From: Adiantum capillus-veneris
Lineage: Eukaryota; Streptophyta; Polypodiopsida; Polypodiales; Pteridaceae
Direction: 5' to 3'
Assembly: GCA_014529385.2 (NCBI GenBank)
Contig: CM043971.1
Location: 29,405,709 to 29,469,708, forward strand
DNA length: 64,000 bases
Below the pieces are notes generated by a model that was not told the DNA's origin, did no database searches, and was given only the letters and a program-made list of their open reading frames with translations. Made by a program: the position numbers and the translations under genes. Of the stretch, positions 11,128-22,262 are shown one piece after another (position 1 is the first letter of the stretch; each line of letters begins with the position of its first letter).

Positions 11128-12645
11128 ATGTTTGCTATTGAGGACAGATTGGATGGGGACAATTACCCTATGTGGGCTTACATGATGCAACATGTTCTTG
11201 TGTCAAAGGGCGTATGGAATATTGTGCAGGGCATTGATGTACGTTCTGGTTCTGAGGATGTAGGCGATGTTGAGGATGTTGTAGGTATTGCTGCAAGGAT
11301 TGCTGTTATTAGAGTTGTTTTGCCTACGTCAGAACAAGCTCGTTGAGATGTAAAGGATGCGCAGGCTCATGCGTTGATTGCGTTGTCTGTGAAGTGCACC
11401 ATTACTCCTCACATTCATTTAGTGAAATCTGCAAAACAGGCTTGGGATATTCTAGCAAGTCTTTATGCAAGCCAATGAGGCTAAAAATGCTTTGTTACGT
11501 AAAGAGCTAGAATCGAAGATTATGCATGAGGAAGATGATATGGACACTTTCCTTGCTGGTGTCAAGGATATCAATGAGTAACTTATTTCTGCAGGTGAAG
11601 TCATTTCAGACAGTTCCCTTGTGCAGACTGTTCTTAATGCCTTACCAGATTCTTACCAAACTTTTGGTAGTACTTGGAGACTTATGACCCAAGGAAATCC
11701 TAAAGTTGTCAAGTTTGATGCATTATGCACATTGCTGTTGCAAGAGTCACTTTCCAGAAAAAACAGGACTAGGCAGCGTGCAGTTGAACAGGCTTTTATT
11801 TCTTCTCAAAGAAAGGGTGGTAACAACAATGTAGCCACTTCTTATGGCTCTGCTGCGAGTGGCAATACTTATGTTCCTAATGCTTTTGTTGGCAACTATT
11901 CGTCTGGAAATTCTGATGATAAGGGCAAAAAGAAGATGTGTTGCCATTATTGTAAAGCTGATGATCACTTGATCAAGCAGTGTCTGAAGTTGAAGGCCAA
12001 AGAGGCTGAGAAGAAAGAGGGTGGTTCCACTGCAAATGTTGGTTCCACTACAAATGCAGCCATTGTTGAGTCTTCTGTGAAAGGAGACTATGATGCTGAT
12101 GTTGATGCAGAATGGGCTTTTAGTGCAAAGTGCACTTACAATCCTGTTGTCCATGATGCATGCATGTCAGTTGCTGCAGATTCACATGTATGGTATTTTG
12201 ATAGTGGTGCTACAAAGCACATTACCTCACATCGTGAATTGTTCACCTCTCTTGAGTATGTCCTTCATGGGAATTTAGTCACTTGTGCCAACAATGCCTC
12301 TTATCCGGTTCAGGGGGTTGAAAAGATTGTGCTTACTGCTGCAAATGGAAGTTCTTTCACACTTGTTGATGCACTTTATGTACCTGGGATCAAGAAGAAC
12401 CTTTTGTATGTATCTGCACTTGCTAGACTTGGACTTGTAGTCAAATTTGTGGATGACAGATGTACAGTTCATGATCTCAGTTTTGGTGATGAAATTGTTG
12501 TATCTGGCTTTTTGTGCCGTGGGTTGTATAAACTCACTTTGTATGACAAGTGTGGACAAAATTTTGCAAATGCAGTTGCAGATTCAAGGGCTGTTTCAGA
12601 TGCAAAATTGTGGCATGCACATTTTGGGCATCTGAATTTTGCCAG
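11128..12645 (+). pseudogene. Cop-2 left half: copia gag and protease
   Basis: Same family as Cop-3. It starts in the gag N-terminus (RLDGDNYPMWAYMMQHVLVSKG) that Cop-3 has lost. Breaks: TGA at 11344-11346, a frameshift near 11470, and TAA at 11579-11581. From 11621 the frame is open. It shows the CCHC knuckle (CHYCKADDHLIKQC), the protease site DSGATKHIT and the GAG-pre-integrase segment LWHAHFGHLNFAS, where coding stops abruptly at the TG of the Gyp-B LTR. The copia 5' LTR is absent; the left flank is Chr-1. The rest of the element is best sought at 51118-53555, same strand and same family. Confidence 0.9.
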
Positions 12646-13214
12646 TGTTGGACGGATACGCCGCGACGGACGTCAGCACAGCGAGAACTCACCTAACAAG
12701 ATTTGTCAGCTAAGGACAAAGCTCGACCCGCAGGCGCATGGAAGCAAACATAGGGTGTCAACCTACACTCGACCGACTCCTAACTAATTCCTATAGAGGT
12801 CTCTACCCAATGTCTAAGTCACAGCCTTCAGGAGTGCATACGAGGAAACTTCCTACAACGCTTTCTAGAGCCGAACACCCATCAAACAATCTCGAAACAC
12901 CACAGAACTTGAAGGAGACCCTACTAACACCAATAGGTCGCTCTCCCTAAGGTCTATGAACCAAAACCCCAACCCAAAACACCCGGTGCAAAATCACGTA
13001 GGATGTCTAGCCGAAATTTGCAGGTCTTCGTTTCCGAAATCTAAAGTGCCTAATGGGTAGCTCTACCGAATGCGAACGCGTGGATATGCTGCAGTGCAAA
13101 ATCGGACAACGTATGCTCACCGAATCACCAGATGAAGCTCCTAGATGGAGCTCACAAAACCGGACCGTACGCGCGCAATGTAGGTATCGGCGCGTAGCTC
13201 TCGTCGGGGGCAAC
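12646..13214 (-). repeat. Gyp-B 3' LTR, left segment (LTR1 family)
   Basis: Starts with TGTTGG at the point where Cop-2 coding sequence ends. It aligns with the left part of the Gyp-A LTR (GAGAACTCA, AAGCTCGACCCGCAGGCGCATG). It breaks off at 13214 where the Trg-1 LTR starts and resumes at 32204. The two segments together are about 930 bp, close to the 953 bp of Gyp-A. Confidence 0.85.
13204..13214. repeat. 11-bp direct repeat at the left border of Trg-1
   Basis: TCGGGGGCAAC here is repeated exactly at 32204-32214 on the other side of Trg-1. It marks the insertion, although retroelement target duplications are normally 4-6 bp. Confidence 0.75.
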
Positions 13215-13781
13215 GCGTATGTCGCACGTGTCAATGCAAGGAACTTGCAGATACACCGTGTGCGAGCCACAAATGGCTCCAAGCACACAACAAGGCTAAA
13301 CTAGTAAGCTCAAAGAAGGCGATGGTGTGTCACTCATCGCTCTATGCTTGCTTCGTGGAGGATTCCTCGCCGCGAAGAAGAAGGAGCTGCCACTTCACTG
13401 CGCTCAACCGCTTCGCCGCCGTCGTGCCGTCGTCGCAATGCTCGATCGCACTCTCTCTCTCTCTCACGCATACACACACACACAAGGAGATGAAGAAGAA
13501 GAAGATGGAGATGGAGCAAGAGCACTCTTCTATTGCACAAATGAGAGAATGAGTGAGTTTTAGGTTTAGTTGACTTTTATATGAGCTCACCCCATTCACA
13601 CTTGGACGCCCATGTTTAGCCAACTAATCCCTTGAATGTTCCAGTTAGAGTGCGCCTCTCATCGGCGATCACTCTTACCCTTTTCCTATTGGACCGACAA
13701 GCCCGGTACATGACTCTACCAAGTAAATAATACAACGTCCGTCGTAGGTGATATGGTGTTCGTGAGCCGTGAGGGTTAACA
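13215..13781 (-). repeat. 3' LTR of Trg-1 (LTR2 family)
   Basis: Matches the right LTR (31623-32203) and the Trg-2 LTR (62143-62720) nearly end to end, including a CT then CA microsatellite near 13448-13485 and the sense-strand start TGTTAACCCTC. The outer few bases differ from the other copies, being replaced by the 11-bp repeat. A sense-strand TATAAAAG lies at 13574-13581. Confidence 0.92.
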
Positions 13782-13783
13782 TG

Positions 13784-13794
13784 CCCCCCTTTTT
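13784..13794 (-). promoter_or_regulatory. Polypurine tract of Trg-1
   Basis: The sense strand reads AAAAAGGGGGG, two bases before the TG of the 3' LTR. Confidence 0.85.
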
Positions 13795-13796
13795 GA

Positions 13797-15520
13797 TGTA
13801 GATTCTGTCCTCGGAAGCTATTGAGTTGAAGCTCGTTCGTCAAGGTGGAAGAGCATTTGAGATGAATGTCCTTAGCCTTCTTCAGTCACTGCAAAATCAA
13901 ACAACATTGGCACAGTAATTGCATTCTCATAAGCAATTAAAAAGCATATGCAGTTGTAGGCAGACAACTTGACTAGAGATCGATTATTCATACCATGGGT
14001 AAGCTTCTTTATTTTTTTTGGTCAATTAAGTTGTTTAATCGTGAGAGCCAAGTATTTCATGTTCGAGGGCTGACTAAAGGCTATACCTAGAAGACCTTGT
14101 AGTTAAGCTACGATAAAAGGAAAATCTCATGAAATCATCGCCTGACTGATTACTTTTTCTTTGACCCCCCAAAGTCTTTTCACAGTGATTCAATTTTGAT
14201 GTGTGTGCTTATTTTGTATACCTTGGGTTTTTTGCTTTTCAAGGAAAAGCGCCCACACTGGGAACCTCTAGGGCTCTAGTACCATAGGCGATACATGTGA
14301 GTGAAGTACCAAATCAAGCTGAGATTTCTCTTCCAGCTTAAGATTTTACATTATGGCACTTTGATTTTTTGTTTGTTCATTTTCAGCATTTTAATTTTGT
14401 AACTTTGGGGGGTCATATAACATTGTTACCCTCCCCAGGTTCATCACACTAGTAAACTCCCTTTATAATACTTAAGCTAAAGGTCAATAGGGACTAAGCC
14501 CACTAGAAAGCCCTAGTACATTTCACACAATGCTGCCTAAATCGGATTAAGAACCTAAGTAACCATTGTTTATTAGGAAAGCATTCCCCATGGTATTAAG
14601 AGAAGATCTCTAACACCTAGCTTGGTCAAACTAGCTTAGTCGGACTGTTTGATTTTTAAACCTAGAGAAGTGATTATGACAAAAAATTACATTGAATTTA
14701 ATGTTTGGTGCTAAACAAAGGCGATGAATATTATGCTACCAATCACAATCAAAGCAGACAAACATGGATGCAAAAAAGATAAGGGGCAATGCTAATGGAC
14801 AAGAAACACCTGTTTGTGTTGATGATCGCGCTTGATTTGAAAAGTGGATGAGAGAAATATTCCATGAAGGTCCAAATCCTAACCACAGCAACACGTTCCT
14901 GAACACACTATGAAACACAAAGAATACCTCTAGGAGGCACATCAGTGGGAAAAACGAACTTTGCTAATCACTAAACTCTAACACAGAAACACTCCTATTG
15001 TACTAATCCTACCTACCCTCCATCACTCAAGTGATGAGGATCAAAGGTGTTTTATGACATAGGTTTCTGTTTCAGTGTACCGGATGTGAATATGTAGGTC
15101 TTGGTCAATGTTTTGACTTTTATTGTGCATACTCGTTGCTCTTGCTCCTTATTTTTTTATTTTTTGTGAGTATAAGGCTTTATATATACATTCCCTAAGA
15201 TTTGGAGTTTGAGAGGTCAGGGAGGAAGGTTGAGAGGGAAGCAAGTGAATGATGACTGTCAACAAACACTCCCCCCTTCCTTGGGTAGATCATACCGTTT
15301 GAAATGAGTTTGTCACCCTTTGAAACCAATTGTTCCAGTTGGTAATAGGTGAGGATTTTTGCCAGTAGTTTTCTATTACCTTAGGTGCCTCGTCGAGTTG
15401 CAAGAGTGGTAAGGTACTCTCCCAGGATCAAACTTGAAGTGGTTCATCAGGTGATTCTTGAACACTGGGAGGTGTGGAGTCCTTTGTAGCTTCATGGACG
15501 TCCACTATTGTAGGTGGAGG
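13797..15520 (-). other. Trg-1 3' non-coding region
   Basis: About 1.7 kb with no supported reading frame. A segment at 14191-14356 is strongly conserved in Trg-2 at 63227-63391 (shared AAGCGCCCACACTGGGAACC and GGGCTCTAGTACCATAG), and further matches continue to about 15000. An internal polypurine run lies at 15267-15282. The role is unknown; conservation in two copies shows it is a regular part of the element. Confidence 0.7.
15267..15282 (-). other. Internal polypurine run in Trg-1
   Basis: The sense strand reads AAGGAAGGGGGGAGTG and is followed by TTTG, giving the look of a polypurine tract plus an LTR start (TGTTTG). It could be a second plus-strand primer or a relic of an older LTR junction. 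Confidence 0.4.
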
Positions 15521-16602
15521 CTATGGAGAAGCTTTTACCTCTATGGATGCATTACATGAGGAGCTAGAAGCTTCATGGGACTCCCCCCTTCTTGAGCTAG
15601 GTGGAACAAATTGTTCTTTCTTTGGTACCCAAACTAGCTCTCGAGCGGGTGTGTAGCATTCAATGATTTTTTTCTTTCCGCGATCGTCAATTTTTTTTGA
15701 AGCTACAAGATTGGGCTCACATGAGTCAGGTGACAAGTAAGAACACAATCTACGTTTTGGCACCCAAATTTGATCATTTCCTTCATAGTAGCCTTGGGCT
15801 TCCAATAGTCGTTTAGGAATCCAACGCAACGTTTCTTTACATTTCTTGGGGCGAGAGGTATGTTTCTTACAAGGTTTCTGTTTTTTAGCACTAGCTATGG
15901 TCGCTAAAGAGGCTTTAGGGACCCACTTGTATGTTTTCTTCGTTATATTAGGATGAGTCTTCTCAAAATCTATATGCATTGCTTGTAGCATATTTAAGGG
16001 TACGGGCATTTCATCCCCCTCAGGTGTTACCCAGGTCATCCCCCTATTTCCCCAAGTGTCTATGGTTGCTGCTAGGTGGACCCAATCCACATTGTCCGAC
16101 TCAGTCATCCCATGTAGTACATCCATATAAGGAGAATCTTCCCCAACATCAGTGTCCGCTTTACATGTGTAACAATACTGCAATGGGGCCGAGTGAACTG
16201 TGGTGTCAGATCTATGATCAATTATAAACTTGTTTCCTAGAGGATGTGCTCGACCCGTCACAAGATCCACTCGAATGACAGAATCTTGGAACTGCAGGTA
16301 GACATGGTTTTTGGACCAGTCATGCACCATTTTTGCTTCCCTCATGAAAGGACGTCCTAAGATCATCTCCGATGCCATAGTGTGTTTGGAGAAATCCATA
16401 CAATAAAGGTAATCCTTATTTTATGTCCAAAGACCGTGATCTTGAGATCTTCTAGCATCCCAATAGGTTTAACAATAGACCCATTGGCCATCTTCACTAC
16501 TATGGTTGTGGTCGCAAGGTGAGGTCTTCCCATAGTTTCCCAACAATTTTTAGTCACAATGCTAACCCCAGCGCCACCATCAAGGATTCCCTTCACAGTT
16601 AC
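15521..16602 (-). pseudogene. Trg-1 protease and Trp-Val/Ile-Pro motif tail
   Basis: The segment from 16602 encodes a retropepsin with active-site motif LDGGAG (Gly in place of Ser/Thr), followed after a frameshift near 16390 by a 292-codon frame. That frame begins with the protease C-terminal motif ILGRPFM and continues with a WVHLAATID segment resembling WEHILATLD of Gyp-B. It ends with four W-V/I-P-K motifs (Trp at residues 159, 193, 212, 257) in a Lys/Arg-rich, probably disordered tail. In Gyp-B a similar tail follows the second protease domain. In Trg-1 it follows the first, as if RT through integrase had been removed. The function of the motifs is unknown; nucleic-acid binding would suit the charge. 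Confidence 0.75.
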
Positions 16603-16733
16603 TGTAAGACCGCGGGGGATTGGACCATGCAACTCTCCACCCAACCGTGCCATGTATAGACTCCTAGCCCCTAAATATAGCGCCCCTTGACCGCATGTCC
16701 ATCCTGGCCCTTGGCCCTGCCCTTGGCCTGACA
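16603..16733 (-). repeat. 3' LTR of Lrd-A
   Basis: 131 bp from TGTAAGACCG to GGCCTGACA on the plus strand. It matches 22132-22262 with three differences. The flanking bases GTTAC are repeated beyond the other LTR. Confidence 0.95.
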
Positions 16734-16748
16734 TTACTCCCCCCTTGG
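16734..16748 (-). promoter_or_regulatory. Polypurine tract of Lrd-A
   Basis: The sense strand reads CCAAGGGGGGAGTAA directly before the TG of the LTR. It overlaps the end of a short relic frame (ASPRGE, stop). The same overlap is seen in Lrd-B. Confidence 0.85.
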
Positions 16749-17231
16749 AGAAGCATTTTCGTCCTCGAAAACACAAGTGGTAGTATCTTCGTAAGAACAC
16801 TGATGTTTTCCTTATTGGCATCCTCTACACGGGCCAATTGTCCATATGACCGATACCTGGTGCAGTGAGGAGGTTCAATGAAACCAAGAGCAACATCTTG
16901 ATTTTCAACATTGTTGTCCTTTTGCAACCACCCGTATCTAAATGGTAACTCATGATAACTCATGTGAGTGTCTTGAAAAGCTCATAGCTACTGAAAGATA
17001 GAATAGGGAGTGTCCTCATGTCAGACTTCTGAACCTTTTGGAACACACAGAACCACATGTTCACCCCTAACAAAGGTTACATGCCAACATACTCTGTCAG
17101 CACACCTACTAAGTCCTTGACTTATGAAACTGTCGGTATCCAACCCCACCACAACAGGTGTTCAAAGTTGAAAACCTAACCGAAGAAAATTCTAGAATAA
17201 GGAGAGAATCACCTATTCAGAATGCATTGTG

Positions 17232-17307
17232 CTAACGTATGCTCTTAGCAGATCCTTTAGCACGGTTTACTAACGTATGCGCTTAGCATATCCTTTAGTA
17301 CTAAATA
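17232..17307. repeat. 38-bp tandem duplication
   Basis: Two imperfect units starting CTAACGTATG at 17232 and 17270. Confidence 0.75.
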
Positions 17308-17653
17308 GAATACTTATAAGCTGTCCATCCAACGTGGGATGAATAACAGCAGTAAGAGTGAGGTACTTTCCCCAACCACTTAGAGACAGTCTTCCACGAC
17401 TAACGACAAACTATGACTCAACCATTGAGTATCCAGCCATATACTCGATATGGAATGGAGACAACCAACTAGGTTGAAGGTAGATTGGAGGTTCCAGCAA
17501 CCAATCACTAACATCCATACTCAGCCATCACCTTGTATGGCAGGGTGTAAACTCATACGAAATCTGCAAGAGAGATTGCACTAGCAATGAAAAAGGGTGC
17601 AGAAAGAATAAAGTCCATGGATTTGCATGCCGCTCCAAATAAATTTGTGTTAA

Positions 17654-17679
17654 ACACTAGGGCCCATAACACCTAGTGT
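17654..17679. repeat. Hairpin shared with Lrd-B
   Basis: ACACTAGG and CCTAGTGT flank a 10-base loop. The same stem and loop occur in opposite orientation at 50056-50081, matching the opposite orientation of the two elements. Confidence 0.75.
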
Positions 17680-17761
17680 GCATGCATTTAACACAAACAT
17701 ATCCAAACCGCAATTCCATGACGAGACTTTCCACGATACTTACGTGAAAATCTTGCAACAA

Positions 17762-17939
17762 AGTTGGACCATAATAGAATGTGACAACCCGGTCACACCT
17801 AGGAACCAACCATGAGACCTTCTCATGAACGTAGCATACTTTGCAGCAAAAGTTGGACCATAATAGAATGTGACAACCCGGTCACACCTAGGAACCAACC
17901 ATGAGACATTCTCATGAACGTAGCATACTTTGCTATATG
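17762..17939. repeat. 89-bp tandem duplication
   Basis: Two nearly identical units start AGTTGGACCATAATAG at 17762 and 17851. Confidence 0.92.
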
Positions 17940-18849
17940 TAGAAACGACCTTCCGTTAAGGTGGTTTCACAGCACTTGTAATCACAACAAGTCTGTACTT
18001 AGTACCCGACAATTTTTGGCCACTGAAATTGTTCCTGATACTGTGTGCGTCAATTGGTCTAATGAACGGATGCGACCAGCACCTAGGGACTTCGTCGCGA
18101 CACATCATTTCGAATTGGGCGCCAGTGTCAGTCCCAGAGACTCATATTCTCCACATGTGGAATATGTCTCAAGTAAGGATGCCAGGAAAAGTGACATCCA
18201 TCAAGTACGAGCTGTACTTGTGTGTGGAGGTAACTACGAACACTCTGCGACGCGAGTGAGAGGGACCCTCATTATCATGCTCCACACTGGCTAAAACCAA
18301 ACTCCTTGAGTTCCTAGACCATGTTGTATCCCATGTGACAACATGTGCCAAATCGAACCCTACAAGTAGGTTTGTAACAACAGAAGGCAAAAAGGTAGAT
18401 TGGACACTTGGCCCAAAATACTTTGTGCCGACATGCCCTTGGCATGGCTCTATAACATTCAAGCGTACTTATACGTCTTGAAAAAAAAAAACAAGCAAAG
18501 CATACAAAAAATGGAATAACACCAAATTAATAGATGCGTACCTGGAGGTTTGAACGTAATGTTCACTTACCAGTATTCAAACGGAGAGGAGCACATCATT
18601 CCTGAAAAACAAACAGCATTGCACTGGGAACCGTGGGTGTTGCCTTCGCAATCCAACCCCTTTGGTTAAAATCTACGTAGTCAAACCCCTTGGTAAGACC
18701 CTTTGTAGAAACTGCTCAACTAGCAGGTAACGGCAACCAACATAGTTAACCGTGTACATAATGATTGGAATCAACTTGAAAAGTTGAGTTTGTCCGCTAC
18801 CGCGTTGTAGATTGCGGAATTATTTCCTTGAAAGTCTAACTGAGAGAGA

Positions 18850-18940
18850 TCAAACTGTGATCCTCAATGCAGATCAACTGTGATCCTCAATGCAGATCAA
18901 CTGTGATCCTCAATGCAGATCAACTATGATCCTCCATGCC
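18850..18940. repeat. 23-bp tandem repeat, about four units
   Basis: Units built on CTGTGATCCTCAATGCAG start at 18854, 18877, 18900 and 18923; the last one is degenerate. Confidence 0.93.
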
Positions 18941-21905
18941 TATGGGGTGATGTAGCAGTCACCCGTCGGGTCGTACCCCAAAACAATATGTCCATAGACA
19001 CTCTGTAGTGCTATAGAGACTGTCACCACTGATTGCTGCATCTATACTTCCTTATAGAGATCAACTGCTGTGAGTTGAAGATTATCAAAAACTCAGCTTG
19101 AGTGTCGCACTGAAAATATGTAGTGCAAAAATGACACCCTAAACATCAATGACAAGACTCTTGCTTGTGCATTAACGTCGATGTATACTTCCTTGGGTAG
19201 GTCTGTTCAATCTTGAAAACAATCACCCAAAGAATGCCACTAGTTGGGTCTTACCCTTGGCCTGACAATGGCTCTTAGCCTGTGTGGCTCATAGCCCTTG
19301 TGCGAATAAGTGTTCAATGGACGAACCGATGAATACTAATCTGAGTAGCATCTTAGCTATGTGCTAGCTGAGAGTTAGAGCGCCTTGGCTCAGACTAACT
19401 CACGAGCAAAACACGTATCAAAAGCTTCTCCTAAGATTTTTCATTTCATTTTTCCCTTAAAGAGAGAGAGAACGAGAGAAGAAGAGCATGCTGGGCTGAG
19501 GAACTAACCTTAAGTGTGTAGAGTGGGTGCCCAAGCTGTGTGCTCTCACGCATCATATGCCTGACGTGCAGCTTATCCTATAAGCATTCCACAGTGTTCT
19601 GGTATGACGCTCTTATCGAGAGAGGTAACAGAAACACAAAACTCACTCCGACCCACCTACCTTGTAGGGGTCGTGAGTGTATGAGTACGACTGAGCTATG
19701 GCACTTTGCCCATAAAATAAGTCCTAGAGTGAGGTCCCTTTTAGTGTTGTTGTGTATTAATAGAAACCAACAATCATGTTAAACAATCTTGTGAAACAAT
19801 CCATCACGTATGCTAACAGAGTGACGAGTGTGATAGCGGAAGCGTAATCCATGATGGGGTGGAGGTGAGTCCACCTGGCTAACATGCCTTGCATGCAAGC
19901 CTGTAAGCCCGTGGCTACTATGACGGCCTCAAGCGTGAGAGCCGAAACCAAAAGTGCCTTGCACAACCAATTCCGCAACAAACAACATGTTCCAAAGTAA
20001 CCATGAAAACATGCAAAATAAACAAATTTAAAATTTGTCTAACCTGGTTATCCTGCTGGAACCGGTTTTCCTGAACGCGTGATGGAGAAACTCATTCCCA
20101 TCAGGCTCGTAGCCTATGCTGCTGTACGAGAGAGAGTTGGCGTGTGTATCATATACACCTTTTGTGCATGTAATGAAATAACAATGCAAGGAAATTGGTA
20201 AATCCTTCCCTAGTTTGTATGCTCTTAGCAAATGCCAAATGTGGGGAGTCTCAATGCAGGATGCATAAATAGAAGCCTTGCTTCACTTAAGGTCATCAAA
20301 TGGATGAGACAAGAATGTAACCTGAAAGCTCATAGCTAACAGATGCTCTTGGTGACACACATATGTCCGAGCAGAAAAAGATTGACCTTGTCAAATTGCG
20401 TAGAGAATTGGCCTTGCCAAATGTTGCTACTGATTGAGAATCATAAGATTGCTCGACAGTGAGAGAGATATCAGCTACAACGGAACTATCCATTGTCAGC
20501 GACTGTCCAATACTGCTTGATCAAAGCAACCTTTGCTTGACAAGTTGGCAGTGTGAAAATTCATATGGTGGTCAACGTTGCATCTCGCTCCTAGCTGTGA
20601 ATGTCAATGCTTGTTCCGCGATGCTTCATGTACCCATATTGCCTGCTCCTAGCAAGCTGATTAGCGCTATGAATGATAACCGTGATCCTTCATTCCATTG
20701 TATACGAGAATTATCAAGCACTTTGCTCAATAATTACTCTACTTCATGTTGTCAAGGGCCTTGCCCAATTCGCAACCAATTTGGAATCTTGTGAGCAACT
20801 TCAATGCTCCAGTGGTGGTACACAAAGTGTGCGCGCCGATCATGCTGAGCTCTGTGCACCTTGAACAAGAGCGTTGCTACTGGTCGGCCTTGCCGACTAT
20901 TGTATTAGGATATGGCACAGGCCCTGCCTTAGTTTCTTTTGTATCAACCTTCACTCTCCGACGAACAGTATACTCAAGCCGTGCTTGATGTTGATCCCGC
21001 AACCCAACAGTTGATCATTGCAAACAAAGCAGGCAACAAAAGTAGAAGATGTACCGAACTGTCACAAGCCGTGCTTGTGCCTGCATGCAATAGCTACATA
21101 GCATGTTTGAAAACGTCAGCAAACCCAAAACAAAAACTATTGCATACCTGGTTAATCATGCGATTCGACCCGTGAGTCACTGTGTCCATGGACCTTAGAC
21201 CGCAACCGAAACCGCAGCCGAGATTACGGAGAAGCCTTTCAGCACCTATCTAGGTTGCAACTCGCCCTAGACTACACCCTTGCCGAGTTCGGGTTGTGTA
21301 TGCCATTGGATTCTGTGGTCACGGGATTCAGTCGCTCTTTCTTCCGTGTTGTGGGAAGTTTTCTCCATGGAAGAGAGAGCTCTCGTTCGACGGCTATGGA
21401 CTCCAAAGCGCTGGGCGCTGTGGGCACTTATGGAAGCATTCCTTGGAGGTTTTCTCCATGGGATGGGCCCCTAGGGTTGCCCCTTGGGCACCCTTGGGCG
21501 CCCAATTAACTTTGGTATGAAAATAAAAAAGCCTGCATAAGGCTATGGCGGGCTGCCGACCTACGCAAGCAAAGATAACGCCATGCTAGGTGCCTGCGTT
21601 GCTCGACACAGCGCGCTCATGAAGCGAGCTTTGCTCCTCAGCCCGGCGCGCTCCCATCAGTCCAAACAGCACTCGATTCCAAGCAGGTCGACGGATTCCC
21701 CAATTCCATGCAACGTCGGCTTCACACGCGGCCTCCTCGACTCTGGAGGGACTGCATCCAATAGCCCTGCTTGCTGTCGAGTCTCTGATGGTGACCGTTT
21801 CTGCCATGCAACTTGATGCACGACCTTACCCTCCTTTTCATGGCTTTTCGTGAGACCTGAATTTCGCCAGGGCTGTGAGAGAGATCGAGAGATCGAGATC
21901 GAGAG

Positions 21906-22048
<143 letters not shown>

Positions 22049-22118
22049 ATGCATCAAAGTAAAGCTTCCTCCTCCCCCGCAAGGCTTCCTCCCCTCCATA
22101 GCTCCTCTCTCCCCCTGA

Positions 22119-22130
22119 GCTCTGATACCA
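22119..22130 (-). promoter_or_regulatory. PBS of Lrd-A, initiator tRNA-Met
   Basis: The sense strand reads TGGTATCAGAGC, the standard plant initiator-Met primer site, one base from the LTR. Confidence 0.95.
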
Positions 22131-22131
22131 T

Positions 22132-22262
22132 TGTAAGACCGCGGGGGATTGGACCATGCAACTCTCCACCCAACCGTGCCATATATAGACTCCTAGCCCC
22201 TAAATATAGCGCCCCTTGACCGCATGTCCATCTTGGCCCTTGGCCCTGCCCTTGGCCTAACA
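22132..22262 (-). repeat. 5' LTR of Lrd-A
   Basis: 131 bp, TG to CA, followed by the target duplication GTTAC. TATATAG occurs inside where the other LTR has TGTATAG. Confidence 0.95.

Larger units (their letters stand above)
16749..21900 (-). other. Interior of Lrd-A, non-coding with tandem repeats
   Basis: About 5 kb without supported genes. It holds several short tandem repeats (17232-17307, 17762-17939, 18850-18940) and a small hairpin at 17654-17679 shared with Lrd-B. Phrases of the type AGCTCATAGCT or GGCTCATAGCC recur (near 16980, 19285, 20330). Nothing else could be assigned. Confidence 0.6.

Noticed and set aside
16363-16821. A 152-codon frame running from Lrd-A through its LTR into the Trg-1 protease
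   Set aside because: It crosses an insertion border; only the part left of 16603 is real coding sequence. The rest is chance read-through of the LTR.
19540-21175. Cluster of short frames in Lrd-A as possible accessory genes
   Set aside because: They overlap in several frames, lack motifs, and are not preserved in Lrd-B.
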